Below are positions 19,696-29,574 of a stretch of 53,241 bases of DNA, one piece after another; the stretch's first letter is position 1; each line of letters begins with the position of its first letter. Made by a program: the position numbers and the translations under genes. Location: positions 1 to 53,241 of the forward strand of contig CACHMF010000008.1 in the NCBI GenBank assembly GCA_902580855.1. Reading direction: 5' to 3'. The notes below the pieces were generated by a model, which did not search any database, was not told the origin of the DNA, and saw only the letters and a list, made by a program, of their open reading frames with translations. The DNA is from an uncultured Bacteroidota bacterium (lineage in GTDB: Bacteria > Bacteroidota > Bacteroidia > Flavobacteriales > UBA7312).

Positions 19696-20660
19696 AAAAG
19701 ACGTTTTACTCCTTTACACTCATCATAGCACTAATCGGTATCGCTAAGTTTTTTAGCTTTTCTTCTAACGAACTTGCTGATGATCAGTCTTTCATGAACC
19801 ACTTCAACAGCAAGTATTCCATTTTTGCACTACCCAAACCTACTGCACAAATGGATTTTTGCGGAGAGCGTGTTCCGCTTGAAAACCCTGATATCTGGGA
19901 GCGTTTTGATAAGGAACTCTTAAAAAACACTTATTGGCAATCCAACACTCTTTTGTTGCACAAGCGCGCCCACAAGTATTTCCCTATCATCGAACCTATT
20001 TTAGCAGAATACCAGGTACCTGACGATTTCAAGTACCTAGCGCTGATAGAAAGCGGTTTGGAAAATGTCATCTCCCCTGCTGGCGCTACAGGTTTTTGGC
20101 AAATCATGAAAGGAACTGCTAAAGAGTTTGATATGGAAGTGAATTCCGAAATAGATGAGCGCTACCATCTAGAGAAATCAACTATCCTTGCCTGTAAATT
20201 TTTATCGATAGGAAAAGAAAAATTTGGCTCATGGACCCTTGCTGCTGCTGCTTACAATATGGGGCGAACAGGGTTACAAAAACAAATGAACATTCAAAAA
20301 GCAAATAACTATTACGATCTACTACTGAACAACGAAACATCGCGTTATGTATTCCGTATCTTAGCCTTAAAGAACATTATAGAAGATCCTAAACATTATG
20401 GATTTCACTTAAGAGATAAAGACCTTTATCAGCATGTACCTACCTATTCGGTAAGTGTTGATAGTGCTGTAAGCGATTGGTCCGATTTTGCTAAAAAACA
20501 TGACATCAACTACAAGATACTAAAACGATACAACCCTTGGTTGAGAAAAAACTATCTAACAAACAGCAAAAGAAAGGTTTATAAAATAGATATTCCGCAA
20601 AAAGGATATTACACATTTCAACCATCAAAACCTACAGAAAGCATCGAATTAAGCAAGTGA
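19692..20660 (+). CDS. lytic transglycosylase (SLT domain), MltD-like
   Basis: YLALIESGLENVISPAGATGFWQIMKGTAKEFDMEVN...ERYHLEKST...AAAAYNMG. Confidence 0.9.
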   Translation: MKKTFYSFTLIIALIGIAKFFSFSSNELADDQSFMNHFNSKYSIFALPKPTAQMDFCGERVPLENPDIWERFDKELLKNTYWQSNTLLLHKRAHKYFPIIEPILAEYQVPDDFKYLALIESGLENVISPAGATGFWQIMKGTAKEFDMEVNSEIDERYHLEKSTILACKFLSIGKEKFGSWTLAAAAYNMGRTGLQKQMNIQKANNYYDLLLNNETSRYVFRILALKNIIEDPKHYGFHLRDKDLYQHVPTYSVSVDSAVSDWSDFAKKHDINYKILKRYNPWLRKNYLTNSKRKVYKIDIPQKGYYTFQPSKPTESIELSK

Positions 20661-23476
20661 AAAAAAAGGAGTATTTAAAGGTTTATGGTGCTAAAGAGCA
20701 CAATCTTAAAGACATCAATGTATCTATCCCCCGTAACGAATTAGTGGTGATTACCGGGTTAAGTGGTAGTGGAAAATCTTCATTGGCTTTCGATACTATT
20801 TATGCAGAAGGACAAAGAAGATACATTGAAACCTTTTCGGCTTATGCACGTCAATTTCTTGGCGGATTAGAACGCCCTAAAGTCGACAAAATAACAGGCT
20901 TAAGTCCAGTTATTTCTATCGAGCAAAAAACCACGAGTAAAAATCCAAGATCTACTGTAGGTACTATAACTGAAATTTACGATTTCTTGCGTTTGCTATA
21001 TGCAAGAGCATCTAACGCTTATTCTTCCAACACAGGAGAGCAGATGGTTTCATATTCTGATGAGGAAATTGTGCAAACCATAATAGATGAAATGAGTGGA
21101 AAAAAACTACTCCTTTTATCTCCTGTAATTCGCTCTCGCAAAGGACATTATCGAGAACTCTTTGAACAAGTTAGTAAACAAGGGTTTGTAAGAGTTCGAG
21201 TAGATGGAGAAATCCTAGAAATAGAACCAGGAATGAAACTAGATAGGTTCAAAACCCATGATATAGAAATTGTAGTTGATCGCCTTCTTGTAAAGAAAGA
21301 TAACGAAAGTCGCATTAAACAATCTATACAGACAACGTTAAAGCATGGTAAGGGATTAATGATGACGATGGATTATCAAACAAATAACTTACGATTTTTC
21401 AGCCGGCAACTCATGTGCCCATCAACTGGAATTGCTTATGCTTCTCCAGAACCTAATAGTTTTTCTTTCAACTCTCCAAAAGGTGCCTGTTTGTATTGTA
21501 ATGGTTTGGGAAGGGTTCACGAAATAGATATAGACAAGATATTACCCAATAAAAACTTAAGCATCAATAAAGGTGGGATTGCTCCTATAGCTGATCGTAA
21601 AGGTGAATGGATATTAGATCAACTGGAAATAATTGGTAAAAAATTCAATTTTGAACTTACCACTCCAATTAAAAATATATCCAAAAAAGGAGTAGATGCT
21701 ATTCTTTATGGAATCAATGAGAGTTTTCAAATGGAAATGAAAAATCTTGGTCTTAACAAGGTTTATAACATCAATTTTGAGGGCATTGTAAACTTCTTAG
21801 AAGAACAACATAAAAACTCTAGCTCTCCAAAACTAAAAAGATGGGCTGCTGACTACATGAATAAAGTTGATTGCAAAACATGTAACGGAAGTCGATTAAA
21901 CACAGAAGCGCAATATTTCAAAATAGACGATAAAAATATATCTGAGGTGGCGCAAATGGATATTGTAAGTCTGAAGAAATGGCTAAAACAGCTAGATAAA
22001 AAACTGTCTTATAAACAACAAGTTATAGCAAAAGAGATTCTAAAAGAATTGAATAAGCGAGTACAATTCTTACTTAATGTAGGTCTAAATTATTTAAGTC
22101 TTAATAGGTCTGCAAAAACACTCTCAGGAGGCGAAAGCCAGCGTATTCGTTTAGCTACTCAAATCGGCTCTCAACTTAACGATGTATTGTACATTTTAGA
22201 TGAGCCAAGTATTGGCTTGCATCAAAGAGATAATCAAAAACTTATTCATTCTTTAAAAGAACTACGAGATGTTGGTAATTCTGTCATAGTAGTGGAACAC
22301 GATAAGGACATGATTTTAGAAGCTGATTATGTGTTAGATCTCGGCCCTGGAGCAGGTATACATGGTGGACATGTTATAGCAAAAGGAACAGCACAAGAGT
22401 TTATTCAGTCACCTTCACTTACTACAGATTACATCAATGACATAAAAAAAATTGAGGTTCCAAAAAAACGCAGAAAAGGAAGTGGTAAAAAGATACAACT
22501 AAACGGTGCCAGCGGAAACAATCTTAAAAATATTGATGTTGATTTTCCTCTTGAAAAACTAATCTGTGTAACTGGCGTTTCTGGTAGTGGTAAAAGTACA
22601 CTTATCAATGAAACACTATACCCTATTCTAAATCAGTATTTTTTCAGGGGGGTGAAAAAACCTTTAACCTACACTTCTATTCATGGATTGGAATATATTG
22701 ATAAAGTAATTGAGGTTGATCAATCACCAATTGGAAGAACACCTCGCTCCAACCCTGCCACATACACAGGAGTATTTTCAGATATTAGAAACCTTTTTAC
22801 CAACCTTCCAGAAGCCAAAGCAAGAGGTTATAAACCGGGAAGATTTTCATTTAATGTTTCAGGGGGGCGTTGTGAAACTTGTCAAGGTGCTGGTTTACGC
22901 ACCATTGAAATGAACTTTTTACCCGATGTTCATGTTCCTTGCGAAAGCTGTCAAGGTAAAAGGTATAATAGAGAAACACTTGAAATTCGTTACAAAGGAA
23001 AATCAATTTCTAATGTACTTGACATGACAATTAATCAAGCTGTTGATTTCTTTCAACATATTCCTTCTATTGCTAGAAAGATTAAAACATTACTTGATGT
23101 TGGATTAGGGTATATTACACTTGGTCAACAATCTACAACACTTTCTGGAGGTGAAGCACAAAGAGTGAAGCTGGCTTCTGAACTTTCTAAAAAGAGTACA
23201 GGAAAAACTTTCTACATACTAGATGAACCTACTACGGGGCTTCATTTTGAAGATGTAAAAGTACTACTAGAGGTACTAAATAGATTGGTAGATAAGGGTA
23301 ATACCGTGGTAGTCATAGAACACAATTTGGATGTTGTTAAAGTTGCGGATCACATCATAGACCTAGGCCCTGATGGTGGTGAGGTTGGTGGACAACTACT
23401 TTGTAACGGAACTCCCGAATCGGTCGTAAAATGTAAGAAAAGTTATACTGCAGCGTTTTTAAAAGACGAACTATAA
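20657..23476 (+). CDS. uvrA: excinuclease ABC subunit A
   Basis: Two ABC domains ([52 protein letters not shown]), zinc-finger CxxC motifs, [12 protein letters not shown] and [15 protein letters not shown] start. Confidence 0.97.
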   Translation: MKKKEYLKVYGAKEHNLKDINVSIPRNELVVITGLSGSGKSSLAFDTIYAEGQRRYIETFSAYARQFLGGLERPKVDKITGLSPVISIEQKTTSKNPRSTVGTITEIYDFLRLLYARASNAYSSNTGEQMVSYSDEEIVQTIIDEMSGKKLLLLSPVIRSRKGHYRELFEQVSKQGFVRVRVDGEILEIEPGMKLDRFKTHDIEIVVDRLLVKKDNESRIKQSIQTTLKHGKGLMMTMDYQTNNLRFFSRQLMCPSTGIAYASPEPNSFSFNSPKGACLYCNGLGRVHEIDIDKILPNKNLSINKGGIAPIADRKGEWILDQLEIIGKKFNFELTTPIKNISKKGVDAILYGINESFQMEMKNLGLNKVYNINFEGIVNFLEEQHKNSSSPKLKRWAADYMNKVDCKTCNGSRLNTEAQYFKIDDKNISEVAQMDIVSLKKWLKQLDKKLSYKQQVIAKEILKELNKRVQFLLNVGLNYLSLNRSAKTLSGGESQRIRLATQIGSQLNDVLYILDEPSIGLHQRDNQKLIHSLKELRDVGNSVIVVEHDKDMILEADYVLDLGPGAGIHGGHVIAKGTAQEFIQSPSLTTDYINDIKKIEVPKKRRKGSGKKIQLNGASGNNLKNIDVDFPLEKLICVTGVSGSGKSTLINETLYPILNQYFFRGVKKPLTYTSIHGLEYIDKVIEVDQSPIGRTPRSNPATYTGVFSDIRNLFTNLPEAKARGYKPGRFSFNVSGGRCETCQGAGLRTIEMNFLPDVHVPCESCQGKRYNRETLEIRYKGKSISNVLDMTINQAVDFFQHIPSIARKIKTLLDVGLGYITLGQQSTTLSGGEAQRVKLASELSKKSTGKTFYILDEPTTGLHFEDVKVLLEVLNRLVDKGNTVVVIEHNLDVVKVADHIIDLGPDGGEVGGQLLCNGTPESVVKCKKSYTAAFLKDEL

Positions 23477-23494
23477 CCCTTACAACCACAACCT

Positions 23495-24208
23495 ATGAAC
23501 AAAAAGACCGAGAAAAAAATTCAAAAAGCATTCAAGAAAAAAAGTTGGAACGAAATAAAGATTGCCGATTCTTGGCAAATCTTTAAAGTTATGTCCGAAT
23601 TTGTAGAAGGATTCGAAAAAATGGCTAAGATTGGTCCTTGTGTATCAATCTTTGGATCTGCAAGAACACCAGCTGATAAAGAGTACTATATATTGGCTGA
23701 AGAGATTGCTTATCAGCTCACGCAAAAAGGGTACGGTGTTATTACTGGTGGTGGACCGGGAATTATGGAGGCCGGAAATAAAGGAGCACAAAGAGGGAAC
23801 GGAAAATCGGTAGGACTCAACATAGAACTCCCTTTTGAACAAAGTGCTAACCCATATATTGATGCAGACAAACTCATTGACTTCGATTACTTCTTTGTTC
23901 GAAAAGTTATATTTATCAAATATGCTCAAGGATTCGTTGTGATGCCGGGTGGTGTTGGAACGCTGGATGAACTTTTTGAAGCATTAACACTTATACAAAC
24001 TCAAAAAATAGGAAGGTTTCCTATCGTCTTAGTTGGAAGTGATTTTTGGAGCGGGCTTATTGATTGGATTAAAAAAGTAATGCTTGAAAAAGAAAAGAAT
24101 ATTAGCCCTGAAGATTTAGACTTATTTGCTGTAGTAGATACTGCCGAAGATGCAGTGGCTCACATTGATGATTTTTACAGCAAATATTTGCTCAAACCGA
24201 ACTTCTAA
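23495..24208 (+). CDS. TIGR00730/LOG family Rossmann-fold protein
   Basis: FGSARTP, GVITGGGPGIMEAGNKGA, VMPGGVGTLDELFEALTLIQT. Confidence 0.92.
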   Translation: MNKKTEKKIQKAFKKKSWNEIKIADSWQIFKVMSEFVEGFEKMAKIGPCVSIFGSARTPADKEYYILAEEIAYQLTQKGYGVITGGGPGIMEAGNKGAQRGNGKSVGLNIELPFEQSANPYIDADKLIDFDYFFVRKVIFIKYAQGFVVMPGGVGTLDELFEALTLIQTQKIGRFPIVLVGSDFWSGLIDWIKKVMLEKEKNISPEDLDLFAVVDTAEDAVAHIDDFYSKYLLKPNF

Positions 24209-24262
24209 TCATTCCCGAAAAATTATTAGCTTTACCATCGTACAAACACAATTTGTTTTTCG

Positions 24263-26356
24263 ATGAAAAAATATGCTGTTACGCTGCTTTTGGCTTTTAT
24301 TGCAAGCACCGTTACTTACGCTCAAATTCCTGGACCACAATACAATAACTACAAATACCAGGATTCCACTAATTTTGACAGACCTCATAAACACGGCAAC
24401 AATCTACAGCCAAGAGTGTTGTTTGGTTTAGGTCAATTTAACTTCGAAGGGGATATTTCTGACACAAGAAACAACGGATTGATAGGAAGAACAGGAATGC
24501 AATTCGGTCTTTCAGCTAATCTTAATGACTTTTTCGATGCCGCTTTAATCATCGAAGAAGGAATTGTAAGAGTTGAAGGAACAAATCATGAAGAACTGCC
24601 AGAAAACTTTATGAGTAATGTAAATACAGTTGGGCTTAGATTCGCATATAACTTCAAAACTGTTTTCAAAAACACAAAAATAAATCCATTTGCTACAGCT
24701 GGATTAACATACTTAAGGTTCGATTCTAAAGGGTCTAATGACGCTACCAACGAAGTATATGAGATCGATTTATTAGATGAATATCTTGTTGCTAATGGTG
24801 AACGATACAGTCAAAACAGCTTTTCGCTTCCTGTAGGTTTAGGTTTAAGCCTAGAAGTAAGTGATAGGATGAATTTCAATGTATCGACAGTGATGCACTT
24901 AACAGGCACCGATTACATCGATAACATTGTAAACGGAAGTCATGATGCATATACAGTAACAAGTGCTTCTTTTATTTATGATATATTCTGCTACACTTGT
25001 GAAGAGCGATATGAGCCAGAATATCATGATGACTATCTAGCAAATGTAAACTTCGAGGTATTAGACAAAGAGGACAGCGATCGTGATGGTGTTATTGATA
25101 TTGACGATTTCTGCCCGAAAACACCTAAAGGAGTCGCTGTAGACGAATTTGGCTGTCCGCTGGACACTGATTTAGATGGTGTTGCTGATTATAAAGACAT
25201 AGAGCCTGAAACTCCGCAAGGATCAATTGTGAACGCTCAAGGTGTTCAGCTTACTAATGCAATGGGGGAAAGACTATACCTTTCTTACATAAATGCAGGA
25301 ACAAGATCTGATGCAGATGCTTATTTCCAAGAAGCATACCCTACCGAAAAGTTTGTTAAGTTAACTAAGACTGTTGTCAACAAAAAAGGAGATACAATGC
25401 TTGTAAACATTTACAAGCCAAAAATTGTATTACTGATTGAAGAACAACAACAAAAAAACCTTGACGGAGTAATTGTTGGCACTCAAATTGATTTAAATGC
25501 TGGAATTGTATACAAAGTACAAATTGCCATGCATGACAAAGGAATGAAAGCTGAGGAAATCAATAAGCTAATGAGCATTCCTGACTTAAAGAGTACACTT
25601 GAAGGAAAGACAACCATCTATTCTACTGGAGAATTTGCTGATGTATTAGACGCTAGAGAGTACAAGCAACAACTAGCTAATAAAGGTTATTTAGGTGCTG
25701 TAGTAATGGAAGATAACAGAGGAGACTTAAGAGTGGTTAGTGAAGATGAAATGGATCGAGAAGAAAACAAAAGAACTTCTGCTTTAAAAGCTGAACTACC
25801 TCCTTTGGAAAATATCATTTTCAGAGTTCAACTAGGTGTTTATGAAGAAGTAGATGCTGACTTCTTTGACCTAGATGACTTGGTTTTATTTGAAGGAGCA
25901 AATGGATTTACACATGTTTTCTCTGGAAGCTTTGCTACTTTCGAAGAAGCAACAGAACACAGAAACGAAATTTATTTCTTAGGACATGATGACGCTAAAG
26001 TAATCGCCTTAAAAGATGGAGCAATTGTAAATGCTGACGAATACATGGATCATGGAAAGGAAGAAAGCACTCCAGCTGTTTTCGGAGATGTAACTTTCCA
26101 AATTCAAATCGGTATTTTAGGCGATAATGTAGATGAAGAAACGCTAGAGCCAATTATGGATTTAGACGGCATAAACGCTGCTGAAATGGGTGATGGATTG
26201 ATTCGATACACCGTAGGAAACTACACGAGCTTACAAAGTGCAATGATGAAACATTCTGCTATCGAGAAAGCAGGATTTGAAAATACATATATCATTGCAT
26301 TCTATAACGGAACACAAATCTCATTGAAGAAAGCACAAGAACTTATCGGTTTCTAA
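24263..26356 (+). CDS. outer-membrane beta-barrel protein with TSP type-3 repeats and SPOR-like repeats
   Basis: Signal peptide (ending VTYA/Q), barrel-like N-terminus, DSDRDGVIDIDDFCPKTPKGVAVDEFGCPLDTDLDGVADYKDIEPETPQG (TSP3), and three VQIA/VQLG/IQIG-led repeats. Confidence 0.75.
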   Translation: MKKYAVTLLLAFIASTVTYAQIPGPQYNNYKYQDSTNFDRPHKHGNNLQPRVLFGLGQFNFEGDISDTRNNGLIGRTGMQFGLSANLNDFFDAALIIEEGIVRVEGTNHEELPENFMSNVNTVGLRFAYNFKTVFKNTKINPFATAGLTYLRFDSKGSNDATNEVYEIDLLDEYLVANGERYSQNSFSLPVGLGLSLEVSDRMNFNVSTVMHLTGTDYIDNIVNGSHDAYTVTSASFIYDIFCYTCEERYEPEYHDDYLANVNFEVLDKEDSDRDGVIDIDDFCPKTPKGVAVDEFGCPLDTDLDGVADYKDIEPETPQGSIVNAQGVQLTNAMGERLYLSYINAGTRSDADAYFQEAYPTEKFVKLTKTVVNKKGDTMLVNIYKPKIVLLIEEQQQKNLDGVIVGTQIDLNAGIVYKVQIAMHDKGMKAEEINKLMSIPDLKSTLEGKTTIYSTGEFADVLDAREYKQQLANKGYLGAVVMEDNRGDLRVVSEDEMDREENKRTSALKAELPPLENIIFRVQLGVYEEVDADFFDLDDLVLFEGANGFTHVFSGSFATFEEATEHRNEIYFLGHDDAKVIALKDGAIVNADEYMDHGKEESTPAVFGDVTFQIQIGILGDNVDEETLEPIMDLDGINAAEMGDGLIRYTVGNYTSLQSAMMKHSAIEKAGFENTYIIAFYNGTQISLKKAQELIGF

Positions 26357-26377
26357 AAACGGAAATAATGGAAAAAT

Positions 26378-26404
26378 AAAAAAGCGGCTTTCAGCCGCTT
26401 TTTT
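26378..26404. terminator. bidirectional Rho-independent terminator
   Basis: Perfect hairpin AAAAAAGCGGCT-TTC-AGCCGCTTTTTT between convergent genes; it overlaps the last bases of the minus-strand gene. Confidence 0.92.
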
Positions 26405-27557
26405 ATTGCTTCTTCTGTTTCTTACTCCCTTCATACATTTCGTATTTCAAGAAACGACATTCGAGCTGCCCATTAAAGAGTTTTATTCTTCTTGTATGTT
26501 TTAAGCCAATGTGCTTTACTGCCTCCATATCCGAGGTGATAAGCCAAGCCGAACAGCCAGCATAATTCTTTTTAAAGGTGTCACCTATCTGTCCGTATAG
26601 CTCATTTACATCCGCCTCTAAACGCTCACCATAAGGAGGATTGAATAATACTACCCCCTTATTTTCAAACAAATAAGGCTTTTTAATAAAATTCATCCTA
26701 TGCACCTCAATAATATCATCTAATAAAGCATCTTTAATATTAGCTTCTGCTTTTCGAATAGAAGCAAACGCTCTATCACAAGCAATAATTTTTCCAGGAA
26801 AATCTTTCACTTTCTTTAGAGCTGAATCCTTGATTGTATTCCACAGCTGCTCATCAAAGTTTTTCCAATTCATAAAACCAAAACCTTTTCTATGTAGAGC
26901 CGGTGGTATATTACAAGCAATCATAGCAGCTTCAATCGCTAAGGTTCCCGAACCGCACATGGGGTCCAAAAAGTCGCTCTCTCTGTCCCAATCACTTAAA
27001 AGAATTAATCCTGCCGCCAATACTTCGCTAATAGGTGCATTATTGGTAACATGCCTATACCCCCTTTTATGCAAGGAATCTCCAGAACTATCTAAAGAGA
27101 TGTTACACTTATCATTAGAGATATGCACATTGATACGCACATCTGGATTTTTCACATCCACATTAGGACGCTTACCTCTGCTTTTGTCTCTGAAATAATC
27201 AACAATAGCATCTTTTACTTTTAATGCTACATAGTGGCTGTGATTGAAAAAATCTGAATTTACAGCAGCATTTACAGCAATCGTATTGTTTACATCAATG
27301 TACTGATCCCATTCAAACTTTTTTGCTTCTTCATACAACTGCACATCTCTTCTAGCAGTTAGCTGATGAATGGGCTGCAGAATACGAATGGCTGTTCTTA
27401 AACATAAGTTCGCTTTATACATGAAGCCAAGGTCGCCCACAAAACTTACCGCTCTGTTTAATACCGTCACTTCTTGAGCGCCTAATTGTCTAAGCTCTTC
27501 TGCTAAGACTTCCTCCAAACCCAATTGGGTTTTCGCTATCATTTTAAAATTCTGCAT
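26403..27557 (-). CDS. THUMP-domain class I SAM-dependent RNA methyltransferase (RlmL/Trm14-like)
   Basis: FLDPMCGSGTLAIEAAMIACNIPP, FNPPYGERL, N-terminal THUMP-like segment. Confidence 0.9.
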   Translation of the reverse strand: MQNFKMIAKTQLGLEEVLAEELRQLGAQEVTVLNRAVSFVGDLGFMYKANLCLRTAIRILQPIHQLTARRDVQLYEEAKKFEWDQYIDVNNTIAVNAAVNSDFFNHSHYVALKVKDAIVDYFRDKSRGKRPNVDVKNPDVRINVHISNDKCNISLDSSGDSLHKRGYRHVTNNAPISEVLAAGLILLSDWDRESDFLDPMCGSGTLAIEAAMIACNIPPALHRKGFGFMNWKNFDEQLWNTIKDSALKKVKDFPGKIIACDRAFASIRKAEANIKDALLDDIIEVHRMNFIKKPYLFENKGVVLFNPPYGERLEADVNELYGQIGDTFKKNYAGCSAWLITSDMEAVKHIGLKHTRRIKLFNGQLECRFLKYEMYEGSKKQKKQ

Positions 27558-27609
27558 GCTTGCTTTTTATACAGCTGTAAAATTACATTTTTATCTCTTC
27601 AAGAAGATT

Positions 27610-27617
27610 TATCTTTG
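27610..27617 (+). promoter_or_regulatory. candidate -7 element TATCTTTG
   Basis: Exact TAnnTTTG, 4 nt between its end and the ATG at 27622. Confidence 0.42.
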
Positions 27618-27621
27618 CATT

Positions 27622-28347
27622 ATGAAAAATTGGTTCGCTACATGGTTTAATACACCTTACTACCATCTTTTATATAAAGATAGAAATCAGTCGGAGGCAG
27701 AGCATTTCATTAATCATTTACTCAAACAGCTAAAACCATCTGAAGAAGCAATTTTTTTAGATGTGGCTTGTGGAAAAGGAAGACATTCCAAGTTAATACA
27801 CCGAAATGGTTTTAATATTCATGGAATTGATTTATCCATAGAAAGTATAAAAGAAGCAAATAAAGATATTTGTGAAAACTTGCATTTTCAACAACATGAT
27901 ATGCGTGAAATTTATCTAGAAAACTATTTTGATTATGTTTTAAATTTATTCACAAGCTTTGGTTATTTCGAAAAAGATAACGATAATCAAAAAGCAATTA
28001 ATGCAATGGCAAAAAACCTTAAAAAGGGAGGTAAACTCATAATTGACTTCATGAACTCTAAAAAAGTTATTACAAAACTAGTAGAAGAAGAAGTTAAAAC
28101 CATTGAGAATATTGATTTTAACATCAAACGAAAAGTAGAAAACGGATTTATCTTAAAAGATATTCATTTTATAGATGCTAATAAAAACCACCATTACCAA
28201 GAAAAAGTACAAGCATTAACCTTGGACAATTTCAGCCATTATCTTCAAAAAGCAGGAATGAATGTTGTAGATTTGTGGGGTGATTACGAACTTAATGATT
28301 TTAATGTTTTACATTCAGATCGCTTAATAATTGTAGCTCAAAAATGA
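27622..28347 (+). CDS. class I SAM-dependent methyltransferase
   Basis: FLDVACGKGRHSKLIHRNGFNIHGIDLS; start MKNWFATWFNTPYYHLLYKDRNQ preferred over the 27556 start. Confidence 0.88.
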   Translation: MKNWFATWFNTPYYHLLYKDRNQSEAEHFINHLLKQLKPSEEAIFLDVACGKGRHSKLIHRNGFNIHGIDLSIESIKEANKDICENLHFQQHDMREIYLENYFDYVLNLFTSFGYFEKDNDNQKAINAMAKNLKKGGKLIIDFMNSKKVITKLVEEEVKTIENIDFNIKRKVENGFILKDIHFIDANKNHHYQEKVQALTLDNFSHYLQKAGMNVVDLWGDYELNDFNVLHSDRLIIVAQK

Positions 28348-29054
28348 ATCCATTAACATATATTATTCTTTTTGGATCCGTAGTATTCGGTGCTTTAATT
28401 GTGAAGATTTTTAAAGCGCAATCAGGAAAACGCATGAAGTTACTGATTGCATTTAGTGGTGCTTATTTATTTGCTATTACAGTACTACACCTTATCCCAG
28501 AAATTTACCACACCAAAACTGACGGAACGTACATTGGATTATTCATTTTAATAGGGTTTTTCCTACAGATTATTTTGGAGCATTTCTCTCAAGGCATTGA
28601 GCACGGGCACGCACACTTACATGGAAGTGTTCCAGTCAGTATGATGATAGGGCTTTGTATACATGCATTTTTAGAAGGAATGCCTTTGGGAGATCATGTA
28701 CATCACCATCATCACCACACACACGATGCTCTTTTAACGGGAATTGCACTACATAAAATCCCCGTCAGCATTGTGTTATTGAGCATGTTCATCCACAATG
28801 GTATGAAAAAAACATACGCATATGCCTTACTCTTCTTGTTTGCCATCATGTCCCCACTAGGTGCATTTGTAAGTAATTACATCAGCCATATTGGACAGTT
28901 TTACGATGAGATAATGGCTATTGTAGTAGGTATTTTCTTACACATTTCTACAACCATCTTATTTGAAAGCAGCGAAGGACACCACTTCAACACACAAAAA
29001 ATGGTGGCTATCATTTTGGGTGCTGGAATAGCACTATTGGGTATGGTTATATGA
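28344..29054 (+). CDS. ZIP family metal transporter
   Basis: LHLIPEIYH, HAFLEGMPLG, TGIALHKIPVSIVLLSMF, His-rich loop HVHHHHHHTHD. Confidence 0.88.
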   Translation: MNPLTYIILFGSVVFGALIVKIFKAQSGKRMKLLIAFSGAYLFAITVLHLIPEIYHTKTDGTYIGLFILIGFFLQIILEHFSQGIEHGHAHLHGSVPVSMMIGLCIHAFLEGMPLGDHVHHHHHHTHDALLTGIALHKIPVSIVLLSMFIHNGMKKTYAYALLFLFAIMSPLGAFVSNYISHIGQFYDEIMAIVVGIFLHISTTILFESSEGHHFNTQKMVAIILGAGIALLGMVI

Positions 29055-29557
29055 TACAACGCTTCATCATTACAGGTGGGCCTGCTACTGGAAAAAGTAG
29101 CATTATTGAATATTTTCAACAAATAGGACACCCTTGCTTTGAAGAAGTTTCTAGAGGAATCATTCAGGATCAAAACATACAAACTTCGGCTAAGAACTTC
29201 GATTTTGAAGCCGCTGTCTTTCAAGAGCGAAAAACACAGTATTTAGCCGCTAAAAAACTACATTTTTACGATAGAAGCATGTTGGATGGATTAGCCTATA
29301 TGAAGTTGCAAAACATATCCATCCCACAGCAGATGCTAACAGACTTAACAACACACCGCTACGAATCAAAAGTTTTTATAGCTCCAGCATGGGAGGAAAT
29401 ATATCACCAAGATTCCGAACGACTTGAAAGTTTTGAAGAAGCTATTGCTATTGATAAATCTTTGCGAGAGATCTATCAGTCATTTGGTTATGAGTTAGTT
29501 GAAATACCACTCACTACTGTAGAAGAAAGGGTGAAGTTTATTCTTTCTCAAATCTAA
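29051..29557 (+). CDS. AAA family P-loop NTPase
   Basis: IITGGPATGKSSIIEYFQQIGHPCFEEVSRGII; 4-nt overlap with the ZIP gene. Confidence 0.82.
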   Translation: MIQRFIITGGPATGKSSIIEYFQQIGHPCFEEVSRGIIQDQNIQTSAKNFDFEAAVFQERKTQYLAAKKLHFYDRSMLDGLAYMKLQNISIPQQMLTDLTTHRYESKVFIAPAWEEIYHQDSERLESFEEAIAIDKSLREIYQSFGYELVEIPLTTVEERVKFILSQI

Positions 29558-29574
29558 TCCTTATATTCGTGGGT

